Shown: one piece after another, positions 6,583-18,103 of the stretch
Layout of the letters: the number at the start of each line of letters is the position of its first letter
Numbering within the stretch: the stretch's first letter is position 1
Assembly (NCBI RefSeq): GCF_030646155.1
Contig: NZ_JAUTDN010000014.1
Location: forward strand, 50,144 to 114,143
Reading direction: 5' to 3'
DNA: 64,000 nt
Origin: Conexibacter sp. CPCC 205762
GTDB lineage: Bacteria > Actinomycetota > Thermoleophilia > Solirubrobacterales > Solirubrobacteraceae
The notes under the pieces: generated by a model
The model's input: only the letters and a program-made list of their open reading frames with translations
Databases searched by the model: none
What the model was told of the DNA's origin: nothing
Made by a program: the position numbers and the translations under genes

Positions 6583-8835
6583 GTGTCCGTGCACGTCGGC
6601 GATCTCGACGCCCTTCTCTCAGGTCTCAACGAACCGCAGCGCGACGCCGTCGTCCACGGCGAAGGCCCGCTGCTGATCCTCGCCGGCGCCGGCTCCGGCA
6701 AGACGCGCGTGCTGACGCACCGGATCGCCTACCTCGTCGGCACCGGCCAGGCGCGCCCGGACGAGATCCTCGCGATCACCTTCACCAACAAGGCCGCGCA
6801 GGAGATGCGCGAGCGCGTCGAGCTGCTCGTCGGCCGCCGCACGCGCGCGATGTGGGTGATGACCTTCCACGCCGCCTGCGCGCGGATGCTGCGCGCCGAC
6901 GCCCACCGGCTCGGCTACACGCGCCAGTTCACGATCTACGACCAGTCGGACGCGCGCCGGCTCGTCAAGCGCTGCATCGACGAGCTGGACATCGACCCCA
7001 AGCGCTTCACGCCGGGCGCGATCCACCACGAGATCTCCGACGCGAAGAACAAGCTGCGTGACGCGGAGGCCTACGCGAGACTGGTCGGCTCCTTCTTCGA
7101 GCAGACCGTCGCCGACGTCTACAAGCTCTACGAGGCCGAGCTGCATCGCATGAACGCGATGGACTTCGACGACCTGCTCGTCCGCGCGGTCAACCTGATG
7201 GAGCTGTTCCCGGAGGTGCGCGAGCGCTACCAGCGCGCCTTCCGCTGGGTGCTCGTCGACGAGTACCAGGACACCAACCACGTCCAGTACCGCTGGCTGC
7301 AGCTGATCGCGGGCGAGCACAGAAACCTCGCCGTCGTCGGCGACGACTCGCAGTCGATCTACGGCTTCCGCGGCGCCGACATCCGCAACATCCTCGACTT
7401 CGAGGACGACTATCCGGACGCGAAGGTCGTCAAGCTGGAGCAGAACTACCGCTCGACGCAGACGATCCTCGACGCCGCCAACGCCGTCATCCGCAACAAC
7501 CGCGGGCAGCGCGAGAAGGAGCTGTGGACCGACCTCGGCGCCGGCGACCCGATCAAGGTGCGCGAGCTGGAGGACGAGCACGCCGAGGCGCGCTTCGTCG
7601 CCGGCGAGATCGAGCGGATCGTCGACGAGGGCGTCTCGCGCAACGAGATCGCCGTCTTCTACCGCACCAACTCGCAGTCGCGGGTGCTGGAGGACACGCT
7701 CGTGCGGGCGCAGATCGGCTACCAGGTGATCGGCGGCACGAAGTTCTACGAGCGCGCCGAGATCAAGGACGCGATCGCCTACCTGACGCTGCTCGTCAAC
7801 CCGCAGGACGTCGTCGCCTTCACGCGGATCGCCAACTCGCCGCGGCGCGGGATCGGCCAGACCTCGCTCTCGCGCGTGATCTCGTGGGCCAACACGGCCG
7901 GCATCACGATCTGGGAGGCCGCGCTCGACCCGGACGCGATCCCCGCGCTCGGCACCGCCGCCAGAAAGGCCTTCCACCGCTTCATGGGCTCGATGCGGAT
8001 CCTCAGAGAGCGGCTGGAGAGCGAGCCGCCGGTCGGCGAGCTGCTGAGAGAGGTGCTGGCCGAGTCCGGCTACCTCGACGCGCTGGAGGCCGAGAGGACG
8101 ATCGAGGCGCAGGGGCGGATCGAGAACCTCGAGGAGCTCGTCAACGTCGCCGTCGAGTACGACCAGACGGTCGACCTGCGCGAGGAGCCGCCGTCGCTGG
8201 CCGGCTTCCTGCAGCAGATCGCGCTCGTCGCCGACGCCGACGGCCGCAGAGACGACGAGGGCCTCGTCACGCTGATGACGCTCCACAACGCGAAGGGCCT
8301 CGAGTACCCGATCGTCTTCCTGCTCGGGATGGAGGAGGGCGTCTTCCCGCATCAGCGCTCGATCGAGGAGGGCGGCCTGGAGGAGGAGCGGCGGCTCGCC
8401 TACGTCGGCATCACCCGCGCGATGCGCGACCTCTACCTGACCTACGCCCGCACCCGCGCCGTCTTCGGCTCGCGCTCCTTCGGCGCCCGCAGCCGCTTCG
8501 TCGACGAGGTGCCGATCGGCCTGACCGACCGCAACGAGCGGCCCGCGCTCGGCGTCGGCAACGTGCGTGCGCGGGCGACCTCGTGGGGCGCCCCGTCGCC
8601 GAACCTGTCGCCGCTGGGTTCGGGGCCGATCCCCGGCGGGGGTTGGAACAGCGGCGCCGGCGCGGGCGGCAGCGGCGGCTCCGACTACCGCCTCGGCGAC
8701 GACGTCGTCCACGCGGCCTTCGGCGAGGGCGTCGTCGTCGGCGTCGAGGCCGGCGGGATCGTCGTGATCCGCTTCGCGAGAGACCACTCCGAGCGCAAGC
8801 TCGTTGCGGACCTCGCACCGATCGAAAAGCGGTAA
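6583..8835 (+). CDS. pcrA: PcrA/UvrD-type ATP-dependent DNA helicase
   Basis: 750 residues. A superfamily 1A 3'-5' helicase acting in nucleotide excision repair, replication restart and displacement of bound proteins. Walker A AGAGSGKT is at about 34-41, QxxTFTNKAA motif Ia at about 66, Walker B DEYQDTN at about 226, GDDSQSIYGFRGA motif III at about 256, QNYRS motif IV at about 287 and VGITRAM motif VI at about 608. The C-terminus (about 695-750, after a Gly/Ser-rich linker) has the small Tudor-like fold YRLGDDVVHAAFGEGVV that in PcrA/UvrD contacts RNA polymerase. Starts at GTG. Monocistronic by spacing. Confidence 0.93.
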   Translation: MSVHVGDLDALLSGLNEPQRDAVVHGEGPLLILAGAGSGKTRVLTHRIAYLVGTGQARPDEILAITFTNKAAQEMRERVELLVGRRTRAMWVMTFHAACARMLRADAHRLGYTRQFTIYDQSDARRLVKRCIDELDIDPKRFTPGAIHHEISDAKNKLRDAEAYARLVGSFFEQTVADVYKLYEAELHRMNAMDFDDLLVRAVNLMELFPEVRERYQRAFRWVLVDEYQDTNHVQYRWLQLIAGEHRNLAVVGDDSQSIYGFRGADIRNILDFEDDYPDAKVVKLEQNYRSTQTILDAANAVIRNNRGQREKELWTDLGAGDPIKVRELEDEHAEARFVAGEIERIVDEGVSRNEIAVFYRTNSQSRVLEDTLVRAQIGYQVIGGTKFYERAEIKDAIAYLTLLVNPQDVVAFTRIANSPRRGIGQTSLSRVISWANTAGITIWEAALDPDAIPALGTAARKAFHRFMGSMRILRERLESEPPVGELLREVLAESGYLDALEAERTIEAQGRIENLEELVNVAVEYDQTVDLREEPPSLAGFLQQIALVADADGRRDDEGLVTLMTLHNAKGLEYPIVFLLGMEEGVFPHQRSIEEGGLEEERRLAYVGITRAMRDLYLTYARTRAVFGSRSFGARSRFVDEVPIGLTDRNERPALGVGNVRARATSWGAPSPNLSPLGSGPIPGGGWNSGAGAGGSGGSDYRLGDDVVHAAFGEGVVVGVEAGGIVVIRFARDHSERKLVADLAPIEKR

Positions 8836-8885
8836 ATCGGCCGACCGGGCGCGGGTCGCGTCGGCGGCGGCGCGTTCGCGAGGAC

Positions 8886-8899
8886 CGCACGGCCGTGCG
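8886..8899. promoter_or_regulatory. Perfect 14-bp palindrome upstream of folD
   Basis: CGCACGGCCGTGCG reads the same on both strands and ends 13 bases before the TAGCAT box of folD. It could be an operator or a short terminator for the helicase gene. Confidence 0.3.
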
Positions 8900-8912
8900 C
8901 CGCGCGCGGCGC

Positions 8913-8918
8913 TAGCAT
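8913..8918 (+). promoter_or_regulatory. -10-like TAGCAT for folD
   Basis: TAGCAT ends 9 bases before the folD ATG at 8928. Confidence 0.45.
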
Positions 8919-8927
8919 CCGCCGCCT

Positions 8928-9782
8928 ATGGCAGCCACTCTCATCGACGGCAGAGCGGTCGCGCGCAAGGTGCGCGACGAGGTCGCTGCCCAGGTCGCAG
9001 CGTTCACCGCCGAGACGGGCGTTACGCCCGGCCTCGCGACCGTGCTCGTCGGCGAGGACCCGGCCTCCGCGGTCTACGTCGCGAACAAGCGCAGAGCCTC
9101 AGTCGAGGCCGGCATCGCCGATCTCCACCGCCACCTGCCCGCCGACGTCTCGCAGGACGAGCTGGTCGCGCAGCTGCAGGAGCTGAACGCCGACCCGTCG
9201 GTCAGCGGCATCCTGCTGCAGCTGCCGGTCCCCAAGCAGCTCGACGAGAACCTGCTGATCGGGCTGATCTCGCCCGACAAGGACGTCGACGGCCTCACCG
9301 CCGTCAGCGCCGGCCGCCTCGTCCAGGGCGAGCCGGGCCTGCGTCCCTGCACGCCGTCGGGCGTGATCGAGCTGCTCGACCACCACGAGGTGCCGCTGGA
9401 GGGCGCCGAGGTCGTCGTCGTCGGCCGCTCGCTGCTGGTCGGCAAGCCGGTCGCGCAACTGCTGCTGGAGCGCAACGCGACCGTCACGATCTGCCATTCG
9501 CGCACCCGCGACCTGCCGGCCGTCTGCCGCCGCGCCGACGTGCTGATCGCCGCCGTCGGCGTGCCGAAGCTGGTCGGCGCCGACCACGTCAAGCCCGGCG
9601 CGACCGTGATCGACGTCGGCATCAACCGCACCGACGAGGGCCTCGTCGGCGACGTCGACTTCGACGCCGTCAAGGAGGTCGCCGGCCTGCTGACGCCGGT
9701 CCCCGGCGGCGTCGGGCCGATGACGATCGCCCTGCTGATGCGCAACACGCTGATCGCCGCGCGCCTGCAGCGCGGGGTGTAG
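8928..9782 (+). CDS. folD: Bifunctional methylenetetrahydrofolate dehydrogenase/cyclohydrolase
   Basis: 284 residues, family length. Oxidises 5,10-methylene-THF with NADP and hydrolyses the product to 10-formyl-THF, supplying one-carbon units for purines and formylmethionine. SAVYVANKRRASVEAGI at about 46-62 contains the YxxxK catalytic pair, GILLQLPVPKQL at about 93-104, DKDVDGL at about 116-122, and the NADP-binding GRSLLVGKP at about 165-173 with TPVPGGVGPMT near the end. Its TAG stop is the first three bases of the next gene's TAGGGT box. Confidence 0.95.
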   Translation: MAATLIDGRAVARKVRDEVAAQVAAFTAETGVTPGLATVLVGEDPASAVYVANKRRASVEAGIADLHRHLPADVSQDELVAQLQELNADPSVSGILLQLPVPKQLDENLLIGLISPDKDVDGLTAVSAGRLVQGEPGLRPCTPSGVIELLDHHEVPLEGAEVVVVGRSLLVGKPVAQLLLERNATVTICHSRTRDLPAVCRRADVLIAAVGVPKLVGADHVKPGATVIDVGINRTDEGLVGDVDFDAVKEVAGLLTPVPGGVGPMTIALLMRNTLIAARLQRGV

Positions 9783-9785
9783 GGT
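9780..9785 (+). promoter_or_regulatory. -10-like TAGGGT overlapping the folD stop codon
   Basis: TAGGGT ends 7 bases before the ATG at 9793; its first three bases are the folD stop. Confidence 0.35.
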
Positions 9786-9792
9786 CGCCGCC

Positions 9793-10302
9793 ATGTCGTT
9801 CGACGTCGACCGTCTGCGCACGCCCGAGTGGCTCGTCGGGGCCGGTGCGCTCGTGCTGTTCATATCGCTCTTCCTGCTCGACTGGTACTCGGTCTCGTTC
9901 AGGTTCAGCGATGCGATGAGCAGCGAGAGCTTCCACGCGAGCGTCGACGGCTGGCACGGACACACGATCCTGCGCTGGTTCGTGCTGATCGTCGTCGCCG
10001 GCGGCGTCGCGCTGTTCGTCGCGACGCTCGTCAGCGAGACGCCGGCGATCCCGTCGGCGATCGCGCCGCCGCTGACGGCCTTCGCGCTGCTGACGACCGT
10101 CCTGCTCGCCTACCGCGTGCTGCTCAACGAGCCCGGCCCGAACAAGCTGGTCGACGTCGACTTCGGCGCCTATCTCGGGCTGCTGGCGGCGATCGCGACG
10201 ACCGCCGGCGCGTGGTGGTCGCTGCGCCGCGAGGGCGGCCCGCTGCCGGACGTGCCGGTGACCGTGCGCGAGCTGCACGAGCCGTCCGCGCCGGCCGCCT
10301 GA
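9793..10302 (+). CDS. Four-helix membrane protein of unknown function
   Basis: 169 residues. Four hydrophobic segments (about 15-32, 58-78, 84-106, 118-136), with a polar, probably external loop RFSDAMSSESFHASVDGWHGH between the first two and a short polar C-terminal tail. I do not recognise a family. It follows folD by 10 bases and precedes gatC; nothing in the context fixes a role. Predicted topology puts both ends in the cytoplasm. Confidence 0.65.
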   Translation: MSFDVDRLRTPEWLVGAGALVLFISLFLLDWYSVSFRFSDAMSSESFHASVDGWHGHTILRWFVLIVVAGGVALFVATLVSETPAIPSAIAPPLTAFALLTTVLLAYRVLLNEPGPNKLVDVDFGAYLGLLAAIATTAGAWWSLRREGGPLPDVPVTVRELHEPSAPAA

Positions 10303-10331
10303 GCGCCGCGCGGGCCTCCGCGCCGGTCATC

Positions 10332-10337
10332 TAGACT
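10332..10337 (+). promoter_or_regulatory. -10-like TAGACT for gatCAB
   Basis: TAGACT ends 10 bases before the gatC ATG at 10348 and is the likely promoter core of the gatCAB operon. Confidence 0.45.
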
Positions 10338-10347
10338 CCGGCGCCGA

Positions 10348-10635
10348 ATGATCGATCGAGCCCAGGTACTCCACGTCGCCCGGCTCGCCCGCCTCGAACT
10401 GACCGACGACGAGGTCGGGACGATGTCGCGCGAGCTGTCCGCAGTCCTCGACCACATCGAGAAGATCGGCGAGCTGCAGCTCGACGACGTGCCGGCCACG
10501 TCGCACGTGATCGACGTCGTCAACGCGCTGCGCCCCGACGAGCCGGTCCCGTCGCTGCCGCGCGAGCAGGCGCTCGCGAACGCCCCTGAGGTCGTCGACG
10601 ACGGCTTCGGCGTGCCGAGCCCGGGAGCCGCGTGA
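10348..10635 (+). CDS. gatC: Asp/Glu-tRNA amidotransferase subunit C
   Basis: 95 residues, family length. Small scaffold subunit of the GatCAB complex, which turns Glu-tRNA(Gln) and Asp-tRNA(Asn) into Gln- and Asn-tRNA. The N-terminal [17 protein letters not shown] and the middle [20 protein letters not shown] segments are the usual GatC signatures. First gene of gatCAB; its TGA stop overlaps the gatA ATG by one base (TGATG), indicating translational coupling. Confidence 0.93.
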   Translation: MIDRAQVLHVARLARLELTDDEVGTMSRELSAVLDHIEKIGELQLDDVPATSHVIDVVNALRPDEPVPSLPREQALANAPEVVDDGFGVPSPGAA

Positions 10636-12073
10636 TGTCCGCCGACCTGATCGCCCTGTCCGCGCGCGACGCCGCCGAGCAGATCCGCCACGGCCGCATC
10701 TCGGCCGACGAGCTGTTCGCCGCCTACCGCGAGCGCGCCGCCGCCGACGCCGCCAAGGGCGAGGACGGCCTCAACGCCTACACCTGGGTCGCCGACGTGA
10801 CCCCGTCCGCGCCCGCCGCGTCCGACGCGGCGCCGCTGGCCGGCGTGCCGCTCGCCGTCAAGGACCTCTTCTGCACCGAGGGCGTGCCGAGCCAGTCGGG
10901 CTCGAAGATCCTCGCCGGCTACCGCCCGCCGTACAACGCGACGGTCGTCGACAAGCTCGCGTCCGCCGGCACGACGCTGCTCGGCAAGACCAACCAGGAC
11001 GAGTTCGCGATGGGCTCCTCCAACGAGAACTCGGCCTTCGGCGCCGTCCGCAACCCGTGGGACGCCAGCCGCGTCCCCGGCGGCTCCTCCGGCGGCAGCG
11101 CCGCGGCCGTCGCGGCTGGGCTCGCCCCGTGGGCGCTGGGCACCGACACCGGCGGCTCGATCCGTCAGCCGGCCGCGCTGTGCGGGATCGTCGGCCTCAA
11201 GCCGACCTACGGCTCGGTCTCCCGCTACGGGATGATCGCCTTCGCCTCCTCGCTGGACCAGGCCGGCCCGTTCGCGCGCGACGTGACCGACACCGCGCTG
11301 CTCTACCGCCACATGGTCGGCCGCGACGGCCGCGACTCGACCTCGCTCCAGCACCCGGACGAGATCGCGCTGCCGAAGGGCGTCGACCTCAAGGGCATCC
11401 GCCTCGGCGTGCCGGAGGAGCTGATCGGCGAGGGCGTCGAGTCGGGCGTGCGCGAGGCCTTCAACCAGACGCTGGCGCTCGCCGAGCAGCTCGGCGCGAC
11501 GGTCGAGACGACCCACCTGCCGCACGCGCCGCACGCGCTCTCGGCCTACTACCTGATCGCGCCGGCCGAGGCCTCCTCGAACCTCGCGCGCTTCGACGGC
11601 GTTCGCTACGGGCTGCGCGCCGACGCCGACGACCTGCTGTCCATGTACACGCGTACACGGGCCGAGGGCTTCGGCCCTGAGGTCAAGCGCCGCATCATGC
11701 TCGGCACCTACGCGCTGTCGAGCGGCTACTACGACGCCTACTACGGCCGCGCGCAGAAGGTCCGCACGAAGATCGCGGAGGACTTCAGAAGCGCGTTCGA
11801 CAGCTTCGACTTCATCGTCACGCCGTCGGCGCCGACGGTCGCCTTCAAGCTCGGCGAGAAGACGGCCGACCCGCTGGAGATGTACCTGCAGGACTTCTGC
11901 ACGATCCCGATGTCGCTGGCCGGGATCCCCGCGATCTCGATCCCCAACGGCCTCAGCGACGGCCTGCCGGTCGGCTTCCAGATCGCCGGCCCGGCGTTCA
12001 GCGAGAACCGCCTGCTCGACGCGGCGTACGTGCTGGAGCAGGCACTCGGCTTCGACGGATCGAAGGTGCGCGC

Positions 12074-12077
<4 letters not shown>
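10635..12077 (+). CDS. gatA: Asp/Glu-tRNA amidotransferase subunit A
   Basis: 480 residues. The amidase-signature subunit that hydrolyses glutamine to give ammonia for tRNA amidation. The Ser-cisSer-Lys triad is visible: Lys in LAVKDLFC (about 76), Ser in the GGSSGGSAA loop (about 150) and the nucleophile Ser in [11 protein letters not shown] (about 174). ATG 10635 is preferred over GTG 10632 because it overlaps the gatC stop as TGATG. Its own TGA overlaps the gatB ATG (ATGA). Confidence 0.95.
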
Positions 12078-13507
<1,430 letters not shown>

Positions 13508-13516
13508 CGGACCGCG

Positions 13517-13564
13517 ACCGCTCGCGGCGCAAACAGGCCAGGTAGCACCACCGTCGCGAGCGGT
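13517..13564. terminator. Inverted repeat after gatB reaching into the next promoter
   Basis: ACCGCTCGCG (13517-13526) and CGCGAGCGGT (13555-13564) form a perfect 10-bp stem with a 28-base loop, 9 bases after the gatB stop. The last base of the second arm is the first base of the TAGCAT box of the next gene, so it might act as terminator, operator or both. No T-run. Confidence 0.45.
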
Positions 13565-13569
13565 AGCAT
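13564..13569 (+). promoter_or_regulatory. -10-like TAGCAT for the 62-residue membrane protein gene
   Basis: TAGCAT ends 6 bases before the ATG at 13576. Confidence 0.4.
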
Positions 13570-13575
13570 TGGAGC

Positions 13576-13764
13576 ATGTCCACTCAAGGCAGTGAGAAGA
13601 GCGGTCCGTCGCTCGTGCAGAAGGCGATCGCGGCGCTGGTCCTGATCGTCGTCGTCCTGTTCGCGGCGAAGGTCATCTTCAGCTTTCTCGCGGGCATCCT
13701 CTGGCTCGTCATCGCCGTCGTCGTGATCGGAGCGCTGCTGTGGGCGCTCAACACGTTGTTGTAG
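13576..13764 (+). CDS. Small membrane protein, 62 residues
   Basis: A polar start (MSTQGSEKSGPSLVQK) is followed by two closely spaced hydrophobic segments (about 17-36 and 39-60) that could form a helical hairpin. No family recognised. A TAGCAT box lies 6 bases before the ATG, supporting a real start. It is 13 bases upstream of another small membrane protein gene, and the two may form one transcript. Confidence 0.55.
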   Translation: MSTQGSEKSGPSLVQKAIAALVLIVVVLFAAKVIFSFLAGILWLVIAVVVIGALLWALNTLL

Positions 13765-13777
13765 ACCCGAGCCGCTG

Positions 13778-14107
13778 ATGGCGTTCCTCGTCATCCTCCT
13801 CTGCTTCGGGCTCGCGGGTGGGGTCGTCGGCCGGATCAAGGGCAGCTCGTTCTTCATCTGGTTCCTGGTCTCGTTTTGCATCCCGTTCATAGGGCTCGCG
13901 TGCGCGCTGCTCTACCGCTGGGACAACGACGAGCTGCGGCGCGAATGCCCCGGCTGCGGCAAGGTCGTCAAGCTGCACGACGCGATCTGCACCAGCTGCG
14001 GCACCGAGCTGGACTTCCCGGAGACGGCGATCGCCTCCGAGGCGCAGGTCCACGCCGCGCGCGCCGAGCGCGCGGCTGCCGCCCGCGCGCACGCCGAACA
14101 GCGTTAG
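13778..14107 (+). CDS. Membrane protein with C-terminal zinc ribbon
   Basis: 109 residues. One or two membrane segments (about 2-17 and 26-46) precede a soluble part with CPGCGKVVKLHDAICTSCG, two CxxC pairs 16 residues apart that should bind one zinc ion. The end is an Ala/Arg-rich helix. Zinc-ribbon membrane proteins of this size are common in Actinobacteria but have no assigned function. Follows the 62-residue membrane protein by 13 bases with no clear ribosome-binding site. Confidence 0.55.
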   Translation: MAFLVILLCFGLAGGVVGRIKGSSFFIWFLVSFCIPFIGLACALLYRWDNDELRRECPGCGKVVKLHDAICTSCGTELDFPETAIASEAQVHAARAERAAAARAHAEQR

Positions 14108-14117
14108 GGGCTGCCAG

Positions 14118-14267
14118 GCGACGGTGCGCGTCCGGCTCGACGCCCGCGCCCGCCGCGCGCTCGCGCGGAGCGGCCGGCTGAAGGTGACGCTGCGGGCGAC
14201 GCCGCGCGGCGGCGGCGAGGCCGTGGCGCGGACGCTGACGTTGCGGGGGCGCGCTACGATCAGATGA
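14118..14267 (+). pseudogene. C-terminal remnant of a secreted repeat-domain protein
   Basis: A ~49-codon open stretch ending in TGA at 14265 reads ATVRVRLDARARRALA, then RSGRLKVTLRATPRGGG and ARTLTLRG. This is the style of the C-terminal beta-domain of large extracellular proteins of Solirubrobacter-type actinobacteria (ArgArg-Ala-Leu-Ala, then LKVTL, then RTLTL). There is no start codon, signal peptide or upstream domain in this frame, so it looks like the leftover end of a lost gene. The family resemblance is from memory, not a search. Confidence 0.4.
14255..14260 (+). promoter_or_regulatory. -10-like TACGAT for ilvB
   Basis: TACGAT lies 76 bases before the ilvB ATG, so unlike most genes here ilvB would have a leader of about 70 bases. 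An 18-codon ATG-TGA frame (14264-14320) begins too close to the box to be translated from a start at 14267. Confidence 0.35.
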
Positions 14268-14272
14268 TCCCG

Positions 14273-14298
14273 CGCGCGCCCATTCGACCGGGCGCGCG
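14273..14298 (+). promoter_or_regulatory. ilvB: Leader hairpin upstream of ilvB
   Basis: CGCGCGCCC (14273-14281) and GGGCGCGCG (14290-14298) form a perfect 9-bp stem with loop ATTCGACC near the predicted 5' end of the ilvB transcript. A strong ribosome site AGGAGG follows at 14322-14327. No T-run follows, so it may stabilise the mRNA rather than terminate. Confidence 0.4.
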
Positions 14299-14336
14299 TT
14301 CCAGTTTCCGAGCCCCTTGAGAGGAGGCGAGCGCAG

Positions 14337-16013
<1,677 letters not shown>

Positions 16014-16022
16014 GTGAGTGTC

Positions 16023-16580
16023 ATGGGTGAACCCGGAACGCAGGAACTGATCAGCCTCGACGAGCTGGAGGCCGCGGGCGGTCTGATGACCGGCCGCAAG
16101 CACATCCTCTCGATCCTGGTCGAGAACAAGCCGGGCGTGCTGACGCGCGTCGCCGGCCTGTTCGCGCGCCGCGCCTTCAACATCGACACGCTCGCCGTCG
16201 GCCCGACCGACGACCCGACCGTCTCGCGCATCACGTTGACGCTCGACGGCGCGGTCCATCCGATCGACCAGGTCACCAAGCAGCTGCACAAGCTCGTCAA
16301 CGTGCTGAAGATCCGCGACCTCGAGCCGGGCGAGACGCTCGCGCGCGAGCTGGCGCTCTTCAAGCTGTCGGCCGACGGCGCCGCGCGCGCCGAGGTGCTG
16401 CAGATCTGCGAGATCTTCCGCGCGAAGATCGTCGACGTCGCGAAGCGCTCGGTGGTCGTCGAGATCACCGGCACGACCGACAAGATCGAGGCGTTCGAGC
16501 GGCTCGTGCGCCCGTTCGGGCTGATCGAGATGGCCCGCACCGGCGAGATCGCGATCTCCCGCGGCCGCAGCGAGACCTGA
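16023..16580 (+). CDS. ilvN: Acetolactate synthase small (regulatory) subunit
   Basis: 185 residues. Binds valine through ACT domains and raises activity of IlvB. The ACT domain is at about 25-95: HILSILVENKPGVLTRV, then RRAFNIDTLAVGPT. A second regulatory domain fills the C-terminal half (VLQICEIFRAKIVDVAKRSV). ATG 16023 is preferred to an in-frame GTG at 16014 because AGGTGAG sits at proper spacing before it. The usual third gene ilvC is not here but at 35.6 kb. Confidence 0.93.
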   Translation: MGEPGTQELISLDELEAAGGLMTGRKHILSILVENKPGVLTRVAGLFARRAFNIDTLAVGPTDDPTVSRITLTLDGAVHPIDQVTKQLHKLVNVLKIRDLEPGETLARELALFKLSADGAARAEVLQICEIFRAKIVDVAKRSVVVEITGTTDKIEAFERLVRPFGLIEMARTGEIAISRGRSET

Positions 16581-16609
16581 TCCGCGACGAGAACGGGTAG
16601 CCCCGCTTC

Positions 16610-18085
16610 ATGAGGTCCAGCATGCGTGTCCGGCCGGCCAGCCCCCAGTGGCTCGACCGACCGGCACGCGAGCTGCTGGCGCAGCGCCTGCAGGAGGCGG
16701 TCCGGCGCGCCCGCGCCGGTGCCGGCACCCGCGGTGGCGCATCCGCCACGGGGGAGGCGCTGGCGGCGGTGACGGTCGGTGTCGCGCGCGGGATCGACCC
16801 GACCGCGGTCGTCGTCGCCTCGCGCGACGCCGACGAGCCGTGGTACGCGCTCGAGCAGCCCGACCGCGATGGCACCGCGCTCGCGACGCTCGGCTGCGTG
16901 CGCGCGCTGGAGGCGTCCGGGCCAGACCGCTTCGAGACGGTCGCGAGCGCCTGGAGGATGCTCGCCGCGGACGCGGTCAGCGACCCGCCCGAAGGGCCCG
17001 CCGGGGCCGGTCTCGTCGCCGTCGGCGGCTTCGCCTTCGCGCCCGGGGGCGGCACCTCGCCGGTCTGGTCGGGTTTCGCGCCGGCCTCGCTGCACGTGCC
17101 GCGGATCGCGTTCGCGCGGCGCGGGCGAGACGTGCGGCTGACGGTCGCCGCGCTCTGCACGCCGGACGACGATCCCGACCAGCTGCTGGCGGCGATCGAG
17201 GCGCGCCTGGAACGGCTCGTCGCCGCGCCGGCGCTGCCGCTGCTGGACCCGGCGCCGGCCGGCAGATACCGCGTCGTCAGCGCGATGCCGCCGGAGCACT
17301 ACGAGGGCGCCGTCGCGCGCGCGACCGAGCGGATCAGGGCCGGCGAGCTGGAGAAGGTCGTGCTCGCGCGCGAGGTGCAGGTGCACGCGCCGGTCGCGCA
17401 CGACGCGGGCGCCGTCTTCGGCGCGCTGCGCGAGGGCTTCCCCGGCTGCTACGTCTACGCCGTCGGCCGCGGCGAGGCGACCTTCCTCGGCGCCACGCCG
17501 GAGCTGCTGGTGCGGCGTGAGGGCGAGCGCGCCTCGACCGTCGCGCTCGCCGGCTCGACCCGCCGCAGTGCCGACCCGGCCGTCGACGACCATCTCGGCG
17601 AGGCGCTGCTGCGCTCCGACAAGGACCGCGGCGAGCAGGCGATCGTCACGCGCCGGATCGCCCGCGCGCTGCGCCCGCACTCGGTCTGGGTGACGGCCGC
17701 GCCGGAGCCGGTCGTCGTCCGCGTCGCCAACATCCAGCACCTCGCGACGCCGATCCGCGCGCAGCTGTCGAAGCCGCTGGCGGCCGTCAGACTGGTCGAC
17801 CTGCTGCACCCGACGCCGGCCGTCGGCGGCGAGCCGTTCGCGACCGCGGAGCGGCTGATCCCGCAGCTGGAGGGCTTCGACCGCGGCTGGTACGCCGGCC
17901 CCGTCGGCTGGATCGACACCGGCGGCGACGGCGAGTTCTGCGTCGCGCTGCGCTGCGCGCTGCTACGCGGCCCGATCGCGCACCTGTACGCGGGCGTCGG
18001 CGTCGTGCGCGACTCCGACCCGGCCAGCGAGCTGGCCGAGACGGAGATCAAGCTGCAGGCGCTGCTGCCGGTGCTCGCGGGCTAG
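16610..18085 (+). CDS. menF: Isochorismate synthase
   Basis: 491 residues. Converts chorismate to isochorismate, first committed step of menaquinone. The C-terminal chorismate-binding domain (about 225-485) shows GRGEATFLGATPELLVRREG, the LAGSTRRS strand, NIQHLATPI and the final SELAETEIKLQALL with the magnesium-site Glu. The N-terminal half is divergent and Ala/Arg-rich, as usual. Salicylate or anthranilate synthase function is possible for this fold, but menD, menH, menC, menA, menB and menE lie within 17 kb. ATG 16622 is an alternative start; a weak TAGCCC lies 6 bases before 16610. Confidence 0.85.
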   Translation: MRSSMRVRPASPQWLDRPARELLAQRLQEAVRRARAGAGTRGGASATGEALAAVTVGVARGIDPTAVVVASRDADEPWYALEQPDRDGTALATLGCVRALEASGPDRFETVASAWRMLAADAVSDPPEGPAGAGLVAVGGFAFAPGGGTSPVWSGFAPASLHVPRIAFARRGRDVRLTVAALCTPDDDPDQLLAAIEARLERLVAAPALPLLDPAPAGRYRVVSAMPPEHYEGAVARATERIRAGELEKVVLAREVQVHAPVAHDAGAVFGALREGFPGCYVYAVGRGEATFLGATPELLVRREGERASTVALAGSTRRSADPAVDDHLGEALLRSDKDRGEQAIVTRRIARALRPHSVWVTAAPEPVVVRVANIQHLATPIRAQLSKPLAAVRLVDLLHPTPAVGGEPFATAERLIPQLEGFDRGWYAGPVGWIDTGGDGEFCVALRCALLRGPIAHLYAGVGVVRDSDPASELAETEIKLQALLPVLAG

Positions 18086-18103
18086 CGTCGCCCGCGCGCC
18101 GCG

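Noticed and set aside
14264..14320. 18-codon ORF before ilvB as an attenuator leader peptide
   Set aside because: Only two isoleucine codons and no Leu or Val; its ATG lies 3 bases after TACGAT, too close to be in the transcript, so the case is weak compared with leuA.
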